NCBI RefSeq assembly: GCF_030684215.1
Contig: NZ_JAUXOV010000077.1
Location: 124,001-188,000, forward strand
Source: Pseudotabrizicola sp.
Lineage (GTDB): Bacteria > Pseudomonadota > Alphaproteobacteria > Rhodobacterales > Rhodobacteraceae
Reading direction: 5' to 3'
DNA: 64,000 bases
Shown here: positions 46,500-56,040 of the stretch, in pieces
Numbering within the stretch: the stretch's first letter is position 1
How the letters are laid out: every line of letters begins with the position of its first letter
Position numbers and translations under genes: made by a program
The notes under the pieces: generated by a model
The model's database searches: none
Seen by the model: only the letters and a program-made list of their open reading frames with translations
What the model was told of the DNA's origin: nothing

Positions 46500-46508
46500 T
46501 GTGGATAA
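46500..46508 (-). promoter_or_regulatory. DnaA box, perfect
   Basis: TGTGGATAA, the reverse complement of TTATCCACA, directly next to the AT-rich stretch. Confidence 0.8.
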
Positions 46509-46734
46509 TTTGTCATAAGTATATAAATATCAGTAGTTTAATATCTTAAGACTCCCAGCAGAACTATACAGGTTTTCGCTGATCCACCAAAAATACCAAC
46601 TGTTCAGAAGGCCAAGGCGTCGCTATGCACAGCGGGATATCTTCCGTGGGCAGCTTGACAAAACAGTCCCCATCATCACCCTTCACCTTTGCCAAGAAGA
46701 TGCGCACATTTGGCACAGCAAGAACAAAGCAAGC

Positions 46735-46743
46735 ATATCCACA
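46735..46743 (+). promoter_or_regulatory. DnaA box, one mismatch
   Basis: ATATCCACA, one change from TTATCCACA, 17 bp before the maf start codon. Confidence 0.5.
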
Positions 46744-46760
46744 GAGCTGTCCCACCCAAA

Positions 46761-47354
46761 ATGAAGCTGATCCTTGCCTCCACCTCTCAGATCAGACAGC
46801 AAATGCTGACCGCGGCAGGCGTACCGTTCACCGCACATGCTGCACGTGTTGATGAGGACACCATCCGCCGGGCGCTGCAAGCCGAACATGCCCGTCCGCG
46901 CGATATCGCTGACACGCTTGCTGAAATGAAGGCCCGCAAGATTGCCGAGCGTAGCCCAGAAGCCATGGTGCTGGGCTGCGATCAAGTCCTCGACATTCAG
47001 GGAGACGTACTCGCAAAGCCCGAAACACCGGATGAGGCCCGCGCCCAACTGCGCCGTCTCAGAGGTCAGACCCACAAACTCTGGTCTGCGGCCGTGATCT
47101 ATCATGATGCCAAGCCAGTCTGGCGGTTCATGGGTGAGGCCCGGCTTACGATGCGCCCCCTGTCGGACGCGTATCTTGATGACTACGTCACCCGCAACTG
47201 GGACAGTATCCGCCACAGTGTCGGTGCTTACAAGCTTGAGGAGCAAGGCTCCCGGCTGTTTTCCGCGGTCGATGGGGATTACTTCACCGTGCTCGGTCTT
47301 CCTCTTTTACCGGTTTTGGGCTATCTGGGGGACAGAGGCATCATCCCGACATGA
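46761..47354 (+). CDS. maf: Maf-family nucleotide pyrophosphatase
   Basis: A 197-residue Maf/YceF protein. [12 protein letters not shown] at the start replaces the common S-x-SPRR loop with S-x-SQIR. Later GCDQVLD and [11 protein letters not shown] are family core motifs. Maf proteins hydrolyse modified or canonical nucleotides and affect septum formation when overproduced. The ATG at 46761 gives the right N-terminus; the open frame upstream lies in the origin region. First gene of the maf-aroE-coaE-dnaQ operon; overlaps aroE by 4 bp. Confidence 0.9.
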   Translation: MKLILASTSQIRQQMLTAAGVPFTAHAARVDEDTIRRALQAEHARPRDIADTLAEMKARKIAERSPEAMVLGCDQVLDIQGDVLAKPETPDEARAQLRRLRGQTHKLWSAAVIYHDAKPVWRFMGEARLTMRPLSDAYLDDYVTRNWDSIRHSVGAYKLEEQGSRLFSAVDGDYFTVLGLPLLPVLGYLGDRGIIPT

Positions 47355-48190
47355 CAGATCATCCGCGTATCCCCCTTGCCGGCGTTATCGGTCACCCGAT
47401 CGCGCATAGCCGTTCTCCGGCGCTGCACGGATATTGGCTGAAGCGCTACGGCATCCGTGGCCATTACATCCCGCTGGATATCGCACCGGCCGATCTGGCC
47501 CATATGCTGCAGGCCTTGCCGCGGATGGGCTTTGTCGGGGTAAACATTACGATCCCGCACAAGGAGGCCATTCTTCAGATTGCGGATGTCATCACTGACC
47601 GCGCGGCGCTGATCGGGGCTGCCAACACCCTGATATTCCGAAAGGATGGCCGGATTCAGGCCGACAACACCGACGGCTCTGGCTTTATCGCCAACCTGCG
47701 CCAGAACGCGCCGCATTGGGTTCCGTCCAGCGGTCCCGCCGTGGTCTTTGGTGCCGGGGGCGCTGCGCGTGCAGTGGTTGCCGCGCTGATAGAAGTGGGC
47801 GTTCCCGAAATTCGAATCGCCAACCGCACCCGCCGACGGGCCGAGGCGCTTCGGTCTGATTTCGGTGCGAAACTCGTGGTCAGTGAATGGGTGCAGGCCG
47901 CGAATATGCTCGATGGCGCGACCACGGTTGTAAACACAACCTCGCTGGGCATGACCGGCAAATCTGATTTCCGGGTTCCGCTCGACGGGTTGCGGTCAGA
48001 TGCTGTCGTGACTGACCTGGTCTACACTCCGCTGATGACTCAGTTTCTGATCGAGGCACAGGCCATGGGCTGCACCGTGGTTGATGGTTTGGGCATGTTG
48101 CTGCATCAGGCCGCCCCCGGCTTTGAGCGCTGGTTCGGCACCAGGCCCGAGGTGGACGACGCAACCCGCCGCGCTGTGCTGTTGGCATGA
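47351..48190 (+). CDS. aroE: Shikimate dehydrogenase
   Basis: A 279-residue NADP-dependent shikimate dehydrogenase of the chorismate pathway. [12 protein letters not shown] binds shikimate, NITIPHKE carries the catalytic lysine, and GAGGAARAV is the NADP loop. ATGA overlaps both with maf and coaE. Confidence 0.95.
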   Translation: MTDHPRIPLAGVIGHPIAHSRSPALHGYWLKRYGIRGHYIPLDIAPADLAHMLQALPRMGFVGVNITIPHKEAILQIADVITDRAALIGAANTLIFRKDGRIQADNTDGSGFIANLRQNAPHWVPSSGPAVVFGAGGAARAVVAALIEVGVPEIRIANRTRRRAEALRSDFGAKLVVSEWVQAANMLDGATTVVNTTSLGMTGKSDFRVPLDGLRSDAVVTDLVYTPLMTQFLIEAQAMGCTVVDGLGMLLHQAAPGFERWFGTRPEVDDATRRAVLLA

Positions 48191-48777
48191 CGTTTCTTCG
48201 GCTGGGCCTGACCGGCTCTATCGGCATGGGTAAATCCACCACGGCGGCCCTGTTCGCCGCAGAGGACATCCCGGTATGGGACGCCGACGCCGCAGTGCAT
48301 CGCCTTTACGCACCGGGGGGGCTGGCCGTTGGTGTGGTCGCCGATCTGTGCCCGGTGGCGCTTGACCATGGAAGCATTGACCGCACGATTTTACGCGAGT
48401 GGATCAAATCTGATCCCTCCGCCCTCCCCCGGCTAGAGGCTGTGGTGCACCCGTTTGTGGCAGCAGACCGCGCAGCGTTTTCAGATCAACAGGCAGACGG
48501 CATTGTTGTGTTCGACATTCCGTTGCTGTTCGAAAAAGGCACCGAGGCAGAAATGGATGCCACCCTGTTGGTGACGGCACCGCCCGCGATTCAACGTCAG
48601 CGGGTCCTGTCGCGCCCCGGCATGACAGCAGAACAGTTCGCGCTGATCCTCTCGCGCCAGATGCCCGATGCGGAAAAGCGCGCCCGCGCCACACATATTG
48701 TCGAAACCCTGTCCATCGACCAGACGCGCTCCTATGTTCAGGCGCTGATTGCCCATCTGCGGAGTGGCTATGCGTGA
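48187..48777 (+). CDS. coaE: Dephospho-CoA kinase
   Basis: A 196-residue kinase for the last step of CoA synthesis. The P-loop GSIGMGKST is near residue 9, and WDADAAVHRLYA and DIPLLFE are family motifs. ATGA overlap with aroE; an 8-bp overlap with dnaQ (ATGCGTGA). Confidence 0.95.
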   Translation: MTFLRLGLTGSIGMGKSTTAALFAAEDIPVWDADAAVHRLYAPGGLAVGVVADLCPVALDHGSIDRTILREWIKSDPSALPRLEAVVHPFVAADRAAFSDQQADGIVVFDIPLLFEKGTEAEMDATLLVTAPPAIQRQRVLSRPGMTAEQFALILSRQMPDAEKRARATHIVETLSIDQTRSYVQALIAHLRSGYA

Positions 48778-49471
48778 AATCGTTCTTGATACCGAAACCA
48801 CCGGCTTTGAGCCGTCCGAAGGTCACCGGATCGTCGAAATCGGCGCGGTAGAGCTGTTCAACCACCTGCCGACAGGCAAAACCTATCACCAATATATCAA
48901 CCCTGAACGCTCCATGCCCAAAGAAGCGTTCGAAGTTCACGGTCTGGGTGATGATTTCTTAAGGGATAAGCCTTTGTTTACTGCGGTCGGGCAAGCCTTT
49001 CTCGATTTTGTTGCCGATGCGCAGATGGTCATCCATAACGCGGCCTTTGATATGAAGTTTCTGAATTTCGAATTGCAGCGCGCTGGCCTTCCGACCCTGC
49101 CTAACAGCCGGGCCACAGACACGCTTCAAATCGCACGCCAAAAGTATCCCGGGTCGCCTGCTTCGCTTGACGCGCTGTGTCGACGCTTTGGTGTGGACAA
49201 TTCGGCGCGTGAAAAACACGGCGCTTTGCTCGACTCTGAAATTCTGGCCGAGGTTTATCTGGAACTGATCGGCGGACGACAGCCGGATCTGGTTTTGTCT
49301 GCGGCGTCAGACAAGACCAGACAGGCCGACGCGTCTGATGCTGTTGCCAACTGGCGTCCGCGTCCGCGCCCGACTGCCCTTCCCACGCGGGTGACAGAGG
49401 AAGAGGCGGCTGCGCATGCCAGCTTTGTGGCCAAACTGGGCGATGCGGCAATCTGGCTAAAGCGCCAGTAA
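48770..49471 (+). CDS. dnaQ: DNA polymerase III epsilon subunit (proofreading exonuclease)
   Basis: A 233-residue 3'-5' exonuclease. Exo I Asp7-x-Glu9 in LDTETTGFE, Exo II HNAAFD and Exo III HGALLDSEI are intact. The C-terminal tail (~180-233) is the polymerase-binding part. The ATG at 48770 overlaps the coaE end; an earlier frame start at 48749 is inside coaE. Followed by a GC-rich hairpin shared with secB. Confidence 0.94.
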   Translation: MREIVLDTETTGFEPSEGHRIVEIGAVELFNHLPTGKTYHQYINPERSMPKEAFEVHGLGDDFLRDKPLFTAVGQAFLDFVADAQMVIHNAAFDMKFLNFELQRAGLPTLPNSRATDTLQIARQKYPGSPASLDALCRRFGVDNSAREKHGALLDSEILAEVYLELIGGRQPDLVLSAASDKTRQADASDAVANWRPRPRPTALPTRVTEEEAAAHASFVAKLGDAAIWLKRQ

Positions 49472-49475
49472 ACGC

Positions 49476-49501
49476 AAAAGGCCGGCCCAAATGGGCCGGC
49501 C
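49476..49501 (-). terminator. Intrinsic terminator for secB, shared hairpin with dnaQ
   Basis: GGCCGGCCC and GGGCCGGCC make a 9-bp stem with a 4-base loop. The T-run is on the minus strand, so it ends secB; on the plus strand it may act only as a weak stop for dnaQ. Confidence 0.75.
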
Positions 49502-49523
49502 CAACGGCTCAGAGGTCTGAACC

Positions 49524-50027
49524 CTAGTTCGGCTGACCTTCTTGCGCAGGCGTTTGCGCGCGGCGGGCCAATTCCTGACGATACAGCGCCAGATAGTCCA
49601 CCGTGTCGATGTTCAGTGGCGGGAAGCCACCGTCACGGGTTACATCACTGACGATGCGGCGGATGAACGGGAACAAAAGGCGCGGGCATTCGATCAGCAG
49701 GAACGGATGCATCTGCTCGTCCGGGACGCCCTCGATGTGGAAAACGCCGCCGTAGTCGACCTCCAGCAAGAACAGGGTCTCATTGTTGGCGCGGTTCTTG
49801 GATGTCACCCGAAACTTCTGAATCACCTCGTACTGGTGATCCTGTGGGCGCTTGCGCGCATCCAGACTGACTGCAACCTGAATGTCAGGCTGCACTTCTC
49901 CGCCGTTCAAACCCTTCTGAGCGACAGCGTTTTCAAAAGACATGTCACGGATGAATTGGGCCAGCACTTGCATCTTGATCTGCGGCTGGGCCTGTGGCTG
50001 GGCATCAGCGCCATTTTCCTCGGCCAT
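49524..50027 (-). CDS. secB: Protein-export chaperone SecB
   Basis: A 167-residue SecB, the tetrameric chaperone that keeps preproteins unfolded and hands them to SecA. VLAQFIRDMSFEN at the start and CPRLLFPFIRRIVSDVTRDGGFPP (seen as LLFPFIRRI and GGFPPL) are family marks. Alphaproteobacterial length. Likely transcribed with or near fxsA, 60 bp upstream on the same strand. Confidence 0.95.
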   Translation of the reverse strand: MAEENGADAQPQAQPQIKMQVLAQFIRDMSFENAVAQKGLNGGEVQPDIQVAVSLDARKRPQDHQYEVIQKFRVTSKNRANNETLFLLEVDYGGVFHIEGVPDEQMHPFLLIECPRLLFPFIRRIVSDVTRDGGFPPLNIDTVDYLALYRQELARRAQTPAQEGQPN

Positions 50028-50087
50028 ACTGTTTCGTCTCCCTGAGAAACTGTTCGGGTGCGTTCCTAGCAGGTCACAGAAGCGTTC

Positions 50088-50564
50088 TCAATGCCGGGTC
50101 CAGCCAGAGGGGCGGTTTGGTGGCGGGTTTTCTTCCACCTCGAAATACTCGCCGTCAATCACTGTTGGTCCACCGCTTGTGTTGCGCCCCTCACGTGTGT
50201 CTGCGCCAAAGGTCTGGACCTGAACCCGTGACCCGACAAAGGCGATCACCGCCTCGCGCAGCTTTGGCACCATCAGAAGAAATCCGATCGTGTCGGTGAA
50301 AAACCCCGGCGTCAGCAGCAGCAGCCCAGCCAGAACAATCAGTGCACCATGGGCAAGCGGTGACAGCGGATTCTTCAGCTGGCCCATATCGCCGCGTAAT
50401 TCGGCCAGAACCTTAAGCCCCTGCCACCGCATCAGGATCGTTCCGACAATACCGGTCAGCATCACCAGTGCCAGCGTGGGCCACAACGTCAGCCAGCCCC
50501 CAACTGTGATGAAAAGAGCAATTTCGACGAGCGGAACAATCAAGAACAGTGCGAAAAGCCACAT
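50088..50564 (-). CDS. fxsA: FxsA-family membrane protein
   Basis: A 158-residue FxsA homologue with about four membrane helices (starting WLFALFLIVPLVEIALF, and ALIVLAGLLLLTPGFFTDTIG). The LLLTPGFFTD segment is the family core. In E. coli FxsA affects phage F exclusion; its cellular role is unknown. The ATG at 50562-50564 has a strong AAGGAGG; longer starts were rejected. The C-terminus is a short polar tail. Confidence 0.85.
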   Translation of the reverse strand: MWLFALFLIVPLVEIALFITVGGWLTLWPTLALVMLTGIVGTILMRWQGLKVLAELRGDMGQLKNPLSPLAHGALIVLAGLLLLTPGFFTDTIGFLLMVPKLREAVIAFVGSRVQVQTFGADTREGRNTSGGPTVIDGEYFEVEENPPPNRPSGWTRH

Positions 50565-50703
50565 CTTGGCCTCCTTCATCGATAATTGCGGGCGGAGTGG
50601 CGGTAGACACCGCCCGTTGCCAGCCCTACATAAGATCCGATGGTCAAAGTTACCAACCCCCAATACAAGCCGTGCCTATCGCGGCGTCTGATCGAGGTTA
50701 TGA

Positions 50704-51363
50704 ATGAACTCTTCCCTGATCCAGCTTCTTGTCCTCGCCGGGATCGCAGTTTTCCTGATCCTGAAGCTGCGTTCGGTTCTGGGAACGCGCGACGGTTTTG
50801 AAAAGCCGCCCGTTCCTTTGGATGACGTGCGCCCGAAAGTGAGGCGCGACTTTGAGGTGATCGAAGGCGGCCCTGATCAGGATATCACTGACCATGTTGC
50901 TGACGGATCTGATGCCGCCAAGGCGCTTGCAGCGATGAAAGTGGCCGAGCCGAGCTTTTCGGTGAACACCTTTCTTCAGGGTGCGCGCGGCGCTTATGAG
51001 ATGATCCTCATGTCATTCGAGCGTGGCGAGCTGGATCCGATCCGGCCATTTCTGGATGACGAGATCGAAGCAGCCTTCGCTCAGGCCATCAACGCGCGTG
51101 AGGCCGAAGGGCTGACAATCGAAGCAACCTTTGTCGGTCTGCGCGAATTGGCGCTGCACAATGCCACCTTTAACCGTGACACCAAGCGCGCAGAAATTTC
51201 GGTACGCTATGTTGGCGAACTCACCTCTGTTATCCGAAACAAGGCTGGCGAAGTGGTTGAAGGCAACACCAGAGAAATCAAGCGCCAGCGCGACGTCTGG
51301 ACCTTTGCGCGCGTGATGGGTGCCTCTGATCCAAACTGGCAACTTGTCGCCACGGGCGACTAA
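50704..51363 (+). CDS. timA: Tim44/TimA-like domain protein
   Basis: A 219-residue protein with one N-terminal helix (SLIQLLVLAGIAVFLILKL) and a Tim44-like C-terminal domain (~70-219, with FLQGARGAYEMILMSFERG and IRPFLDDE). Relatives in alphaproteobacteria sit at the inner membrane. The mitochondrial Tim44 recruits the import motor, but no such role is proven here. Divergent from fxsA; 8 bp before mltA. Confidence 0.87.
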   Translation: MNSSLIQLLVLAGIAVFLILKLRSVLGTRDGFEKPPVPLDDVRPKVRRDFEVIEGGPDQDITDHVADGSDAAKALAAMKVAEPSFSVNTFLQGARGAYEMILMSFERGELDPIRPFLDDEIEAAFAQAINAREAEGLTIEATFVGLRELALHNATFNRDTKRAEISVRYVGELTSVIRNKAGEVVEGNTREIKRQRDVWTFARVMGASDPNWQLVATGD

Positions 51364-51371
51364 GGTTTCGC

Positions 51372-52403
51372 GTGGGGTGGGTCGGGAATGCTCTTAACGC
51401 TATGTTGGTTGGCGCGGCGCTGATGTCCGCGCCCGCCGCCCCTGCACAAGTCCTTGATTTTGAAGATCTTGACGGCTGGGCGCAGGATGATCATCGCGCA
51501 GCGTTTGTCGTTTTCCGCAGCACCTGCAGCCTTCTTCGTGACCCGCTTTGGTCGCCGATTTGCAGGCTGGCCAGCGCTACGGGTGACAGCCGGGTTGAGG
51601 CGCGTCAGTTCTTTGAGCTTCTGTTCCGCCCAGTCATCGTCGGATCGCCACCTGCCTTGTTCACCGGCTATTATGAACCGGAACTTAGTGGATCACTGAC
51701 CCGCACCCCACGCTTTACCTATCCACTTTACCGCAAGCCGTCGGAAATGACCGAAGGGCAGCAGTATCACTCGCGTGAGATGATCGAGTCTGGCGCGTTG
51801 CGCGGGAGGGGGCTGGAGCTGGTCTGGCTGGATGACCCGGTAGAGGTTTATTTTCTTCAAGTTCAAGGCTCTGGCCGCATTCGCCTGCCAGATGGCCGGG
51901 TGATGCGAGTGGCTTATGGTGGCAAGAATGGCCACCCATACCGCTCTATCGGGCAGGAACTTATCCGCCGGGGCGCTTCTATGGCCGATGTTTCCGCGCA
52001 GGATATCAAAGCGTGGGTCCGGTCCAACCCCGGCCCCGGCAGGGCGCTGCTGAATACAAATCCGTCTTTCGTGTTTTTTCGAAAGCTTGATAATCTTCCC
52101 GCAGAAAGCGGTCCGATTGGCGCAATGGGGCGACCGATCACGGGTATGCGTTCGGTTGCGATTGACCCTGCGCATGTCCCTCTTGGCGCGCCCGTCTGGA
52201 TCGAGAAAGAGGGCCGCCAACCCCTGCGGCGATTGATGATTGCCCAGGATACCGGCGGTGCGATCAAGGGCGCGCAGCGGGCGGATATCTTTTATGGAAC
52301 CGGCCTTGCCGCGGGTGAGGAAGCCGGACGGATCAAAGACGGTGGCCGATTGATCCAGCTTTTACCCATCGACCGCGCCTATGCGCTTTTGTCCGACGGA
52401 TGA
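51372..52403 (+). CDS. mltA: Membrane-bound lytic transglycosylase A
   Basis: A 343-residue MltA-type murein hydrolase. The N-terminus (GNALNAMLVGAALMSAPAAPAQ) is a signal peptide without an obvious lipobox cysteine, so it may be soluble in the periplasm. LFTGYYEPEL is the family mark, and the C-terminal 3D domain has AIDPAHVPLGAPVW and DTGGAIKGAQRADIF with the catalytic aspartates. GTG start with AAGG upstream. 3 bp before the Smr gene. Confidence 0.9.
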   Translation: MGWVGNALNAMLVGAALMSAPAAPAQVLDFEDLDGWAQDDHRAAFVVFRSTCSLLRDPLWSPICRLASATGDSRVEARQFFELLFRPVIVGSPPALFTGYYEPELSGSLTRTPRFTYPLYRKPSEMTEGQQYHSREMIESGALRGRGLELVWLDDPVEVYFLQVQGSGRIRLPDGRVMRVAYGGKNGHPYRSIGQELIRRGASMADVSAQDIKAWVRSNPGPGRALLNTNPSFVFFRKLDNLPAESGPIGAMGRPITGMRSVAIDPAHVPLGAPVWIEKEGRQPLRRLMIAQDTGGAIKGAQRADIFYGTGLAAGEEAGRIKDGGRLIQLLPIDRAYALLSDG

Positions 52404-52406
52404 TCG

Positions 52407-53009
52407 ATGGCACGGCGTCGCACCCTTCGTCCGGATGAAGTAGACCTATGGCATGCGGTGGCCCGCACGGCCCGTGCGATGCATTCCAACGGCACAAAGA
52501 TTCTTCACGGCAGCGCTGAGGCCCCTAAAAGGCAAACCACACCTCCCTCAAAGCATGATGCGGCAACACCGCTGCCGAAATTTCGGCTTGGCGAACGGGC
52601 GAAATCGGCCATGAGTCAGCACGTGGCCCCCAGCCTTCCTGCAAGTCTGACAGGTGCGGCGTTGCAGATGGATGCGAAAGCCTTTGGTCGGATGACGCGC
52701 GGCAAGCTGGTGCCAGAGGCGCGCATAGATTTGCATGGCCTGACCTTGGCCGAGGCCCACCCTGATCTCACACGGTTTATCCTGAATGCGCATGGGCAGG
52801 GATTGCGGCTGGTTTTGGTGATCACAGGCAAAGGCAAGGCAAAGCCCGACCATGGCCCGATCCCATCGCGCATTGGCGTTCTGCGCCATCATGTGCCGCA
52901 ATGGCTGCGCCTGCCGCCCCTTGGGCCTCTTGTGCTTCAGGTCACTGAATCCCATGTGCGCCATGGTGGCACGGGGGCTTATTATGTCTATCTGCGCCGG
53001 GGTAGATGA
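52407..53009 (+). CDS. Smr-domain protein
   Basis: A 200-residue protein ending in an Smr domain (~105-200) with ARIDLHGLTLAEAHPDL and ITGKGKAKPD, then HGGTGAYYVYLRR. The domain has nuclease or nucleic-acid-binding activity in MutS2 and in stand-alone SmrA/B. The N-terminal ~100 residues are basic and probably unstructured. SmrB rescues stalled ribosomes in E. coli, but this protein cannot be assigned to that. Convergent with hslU. Confidence 0.85.
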   Translation: MARRRTLRPDEVDLWHAVARTARAMHSNGTKILHGSAEAPKRQTTPPSKHDAATPLPKFRLGERAKSAMSQHVAPSLPASLTGAALQMDAKAFGRMTRGKLVPEARIDLHGLTLAEAHPDLTRFILNAHGQGLRLVLVITGKGKAKPDHGPIPSRIGVLRHHVPQWLRLPPLGPLVLQVTESHVRHGGTGAYYVYLRRGR

Positions 53010-53038
53010 CGCCAGAGCCAAAACTATTCGGTCCCGCC

Positions 53039-54334
53039 CTACAACACATATCGTGACAGATCGGCAGACCGGGCAAGCGCGCCGACATTTACCTCGACAA
53101 ACTCTGCATCAATGGTGACAGAGTCGCCTGAACGGTCTGGCGCAGTAAAACTCAGCTCTTCGAAAACCCGCTCCAGAATGGTGTAAAGCCGTCTGGCCCC
53201 GATGTTTTCAACCGATTGGTTCACCTCGGCAGCGATGCGAGCCAAGGCCGCAATTCCGTCGGTCGTAAACGACACCGACACCTGTTCAGTGGCCATCAGG
53301 GCAGAGTATTGACGCGTAAGCGCGTTTTCGGTCTCGGTCAGGATACGCACGAAATCACCCTCGGTCAGCGGGCGCAACTCGACGCGGATCGGCAGGCGGC
53401 CCTGTAATTCGGGCAGCAAGTCGGACGGCTTGGCAATGTGGAACGCCCCGCTGGCGATAAACAGGATATGGTCGGTCTTTACCGGTCCGTACTTGGTGGA
53501 AACGGTTGTGCCTTCGATCAGCGGCAGCAAATCGCGTTGCACGCCTTCACGGCTGATATCGCCGCCCCGCGCGTCAGAGCGGGCGCAGATTTTGTCGATT
53601 TCGTCCAGAAATACGATGCCGTTTTCTTGCACAGCCGACATGGCCGCCGCCTTTACCGCTTCATCATCCAGCAGTTTGTCGGCCTCTTGACCGATCAGCA
53701 GTTCATAGCTGTCAGAGACGGTCACTTTCTTGCGCACAGTTCGGCCGCCAAACGCCTTGAACAGGTCTTGCAGCCCCTGCATCTGCATTTCCATCCCCGG
53801 CGCGCCCATCATCGGCATCGGGCTGGAGGTGTCGGCGATGTCCAGCTCAATCACGGTCGAGTCCAACTCGCCGCGCCGCAGCTTGCCGCGGAACATTTCG
53901 CGGGTCTGGTCGCGGGCATCCTTGCCTGCCAAAGCCTCTATCACGCGCTCTTCGGCGGCGGCCTGTGCGCGGGCCTTCACATCCTCGCGCATGCGGTCAC
54001 GGGTGTCGATCATGGCGGCATCAACCAGATCGCGGATGATGCTTTCGACGTCGCGGCCCACATAGCCCACCTCGGTGAACTTGGTCGCCTCAACCTTCAG
54101 GAACGGGGCTTTCGCCAGCTTGGCCAGACGGCGCGAAATCTCGGTCTTGCCCACGCCGGTCGGCCCGATCATCAGGATATTTTTCGGATAAACCTCATCG
54201 CGCAGATCGTCGGCCAGCAGCTTGCGCCGCCAGCGGTTGCGCAAGGCCACGGCAACGGCGCGCTTTGCGTCATTCTGGCCGATGATAAAGCGATCAAGCT
54301 CGGAGACAATCTCGCGCGGGGTCAGGTCTGTCAT
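53039..54334 (-). CDS. hslU: ATP-dependent protease ATPase subunit HslU
   Basis: A 431-residue AAA+ unfoldase. It has Walker [10 protein letters not shown] near residue 58, VFLDEIDKI and a C-terminal arginine finger region. The C-terminal RYVL tail is the docking end for HslV. It is separated from hslV by a membrane protein gene and overlaps that gene by 4 bp. Confidence 0.96.
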   Translation of the reverse strand: MTDLTPREIVSELDRFIIGQNDAKRAVAVALRNRWRRKLLADDLRDEVYPKNILMIGPTGVGKTEISRRLAKLAKAPFLKVEATKFTEVGYVGRDVESIIRDLVDAAMIDTRDRMREDVKARAQAAAEERVIEALAGKDARDQTREMFRGKLRRGELDSTVIELDIADTSSPMPMMGAPGMEMQMQGLQDLFKAFGGRTVRKKVTVSDSYELLIGQEADKLLDDEAVKAAAMSAVQENGIVFLDEIDKICARSDARGGDISREGVQRDLLPLIEGTTVSTKYGPVKTDHILFIASGAFHIAKPSDLLPELQGRLPIRVELRPLTEGDFVRILTETENALTRQYSALMATEQVSVSFTTDGIAALARIAAEVNQSVENIGARRLYTILERVFEELSFTAPDRSGDSVTIDAEFVEVNVGALARSADLSRYVL

Positions 54335-55386
54335 GTATTGCTCCCATAGGGGGGAAGGCGGGTTTTGCCGGGAAAGTCAGGCAAGCCCCGCATCAGGGCA
54401 GAGCGCAAGCGTTCCCATTGCGCCCCAAGGAAAACAAGGCCAAAGCCAAGAAACAGGATCACCATGGCTGACCCGTCGAACAGCTCGAATATCAGCCAGA
54501 CCGCATAGCCCGCGCCCGACACCAGAAACGACCGCCGGTCGATGGCAAGCGCGACCAAAGCAATCGCAAGCAGGAAAACCATCAATACCAGCTTGCCGCC
54601 CTGCCCGCCCGACAACAGAAACACCGCGACTGTGTTAACGATGGCGGGGGCGGCCGTGACGTGCAGCCAGAACCCGGTTGTGCTGCGGGTAGACACGCGT
54701 AACGGGTCTGTCATGTCAAACCGCATGGCAAACGCAAAGGTCAGCAACCCAAAGATCAGCGACAAAACGGAAAGCGACCCGGTTCCCGACAGGTGCAGGA
54801 ACCCGGCGCTGGTGTCTGGCAAGACGCCCGCCCCAGCCAAAAGCGACCAGACGGTGGAAAACACCGCTGTCGCAATGATGGCGGCATCAAACGGCACCCG
54901 AAAGCGCTGGTAATGCAGCAGCATCAGCGCCGCGACCACGGCCGATGTCAGGGCCGAGGCCGTCAGACCCCGCAGCCCGATCACATCAGCAAAGGCCGCC
55001 CCCAGCACCCATGCGGTCAGTGCAGACATGATGGCCAGCGCGATCGAGGGCGCAATCATCCGGCGCGTCAGCGTGCAATACCCCTGCACAACCGCCAGGC
55101 CGCCCAGCGTGACCAGCGCCACCAGAACCGTATCCAGCCCGCCGGGGTTAAAGACTTCAGCACCAAGCACTGCCGAAACACCGACCCAGCCCATGAACAG
55201 AATGCTCAGGCCAATGACGATGAAGATTTCGTTAAAGCCTTTGAACAGCACAAAGGGTTCCTCGCCGGGCTCTACCCCTGCAACGGCCTGCCTGCGAGAC
55301 TCGGCTATGCCAGTCAGACCAGCGGCCTGCGATTCTGTTATCAGCCCGCGTTGAACGGCGGTGCGAAGATCTTGGGGGTCGATCAT
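54331..55386 (-). CDS. Multi-pass membrane protein between hslV and hslU, unknown function
   Basis: A 351-residue protein with about ten hydrophobic helices from residue 55 to 330 and a short N-terminal helical segment ([19 protein letters not shown]) that resembles the SHOCT/DUF2157-type start. No catalytic motif is evident. It overlaps hslV (ATGA, 55383-55386) and hslU (54331-54334), so it is part of the same transcript. I do not recognise a function; a membrane partner or a passenger of the protease operon are both possible. Confidence 0.8.
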   Translation of the reverse strand: MIDPQDLRTAVQRGLITESQAAGLTGIAESRRQAVAGVEPGEEPFVLFKGFNEIFIVIGLSILFMGWVGVSAVLGAEVFNPGGLDTVLVALVTLGGLAVVQGYCTLTRRMIAPSIALAIMSALTAWVLGAAFADVIGLRGLTASALTSAVVAALMLLHYQRFRVPFDAAIIATAVFSTVWSLLAGAGVLPDTSAGFLHLSGTGSLSVLSLIFGLLTFAFAMRFDMTDPLRVSTRSTTGFWLHVTAAPAIVNTVAVFLLSGGQGGKLVLMVFLLAIALVALAIDRRSFLVSGAGYAVWLIFELFDGSAMVILFLGFGLVFLGAQWERLRSALMRGLPDFPGKTRLPPYGSNT

Positions 55387-55943
55387 GCGGCGGCGATCCG
55401 TTCAACCGTCAGGTTGCCATTGGTGTAAACGCAAATGCTGGCGGCAATCGCCATGGCCTTGCGGGCGACCTCTTCGGCGTCCAGATCGGTTTCCATAAGT
55501 CCGCGCGCGGCTGCCAGCGCAAAATTCCCGCCCGACCCAATCGCCGCAACATCGTGTTCGGGCTCCAGCACATCGCCCGCCCCGGTGATGACGTAAAGTC
55601 CCTGCCCGTCAGTCACGATCAGCATGGCCTCCAGATTGCGCAGGTATTTGTCCATGCGCCAGTCTTTCGCCAGATCAACGCAGGCGCGGGCCAAGTGGCC
55701 GGGCGCGGCCTCCAGCTTTTTCTCAAGCCGTTCCAGCAGGGTAAAGGCATCTGCAGTTGATCCGGCAAACCCGCACACCACGTCATGACCGCCGGGTGAC
55801 AGCCGCCGCACCTTACGCGCCGAGCCCTTGATCACCGTCTGCCCAAGACTGACCTGACCGTCACCAGCCATCACAACCTCACCCCCCCGGCGCACCGCCA
55901 GAATTGTTGTCCCATGCCAGCCGGGAAATTTGTCTTCTGCCAT
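55383..55943 (-). CDS. hslV: ATP-dependent protease subunit HslV
   Basis: A 186-residue proteasome-like peptidase. The mature N-terminal threonine is most likely the first Thr of GTTILAVRR, after a short propeptide ([11 protein letters not shown]) of the kind found in alphaproteobacteria. [19 protein letters not shown] (from FAGSTADAF) is the family core. The ATG at 55941-55943 has GGAGG. With HslU it degrades heat-shock and regulatory proteins. Confidence 0.95.
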   Translation of the reverse strand: MAEDKFPGWHGTTILAVRRGGEVVMAGDGQVSLGQTVIKGSARKVRRLSPGGHDVVCGFAGSTADAFTLLERLEKKLEAAPGHLARACVDLAKDWRMDKYLRNLEAMLIVTDGQGLYVITGAGDVLEPEHDVAAIGSGGNFALAAARGLMETDLDAEEVARKAMAIAASICVYTNGNLTVERIAAA

Positions 55944-55990
55944 CGCCGCGCCTCCGTCACTGCGCCCTTTTATATGGCGACTGGGTGTCA

Positions 55991-56022
55991 AAACAAAAGG
56001 GCGGCCCGATGGACCGCCCCTT
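55991..56022 (-). terminator. Intrinsic terminator for trxA
   Basis: On the minus strand GGGGCGGTCC and GGCCGCCC pair (one mismatch) and are followed by TTTTGTTTT, between trxA and hslV. Confidence 0.8.
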
Positions 56023-56040
56023 AATCTGTAAAACCAAGGA

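Larger units (their letters stand above)
46348..46760. other. oriC: Candidate chromosomal replication origin (oriC)
   Basis: The only gap over 300 bp in the window. It holds a perfect DnaA box (46500-46508), three one- or two-mismatch boxes, and a 43-base AT-rich stretch (46508-46550, 35 of 43 A/T) beside the perfect box, which could be the unwinding element. Genes on the left are all on the minus strand and on the right on the plus strand, so both are transcribed away from it. The neighbours (hemJ, rho, parAB, mnmEG on one side, maf-aroE-coaE-dnaQ on the other) match the origin region of related alphaproteobacteria. No protein-coding frame is credible here. Confidence 0.75.

Noticed and set aside
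53438-54349. 303-codon plus-strand frame opposite hslU
   Set aside because: Shadow frame rich in His and Arg; hslU on the other strand is complete and conserved.
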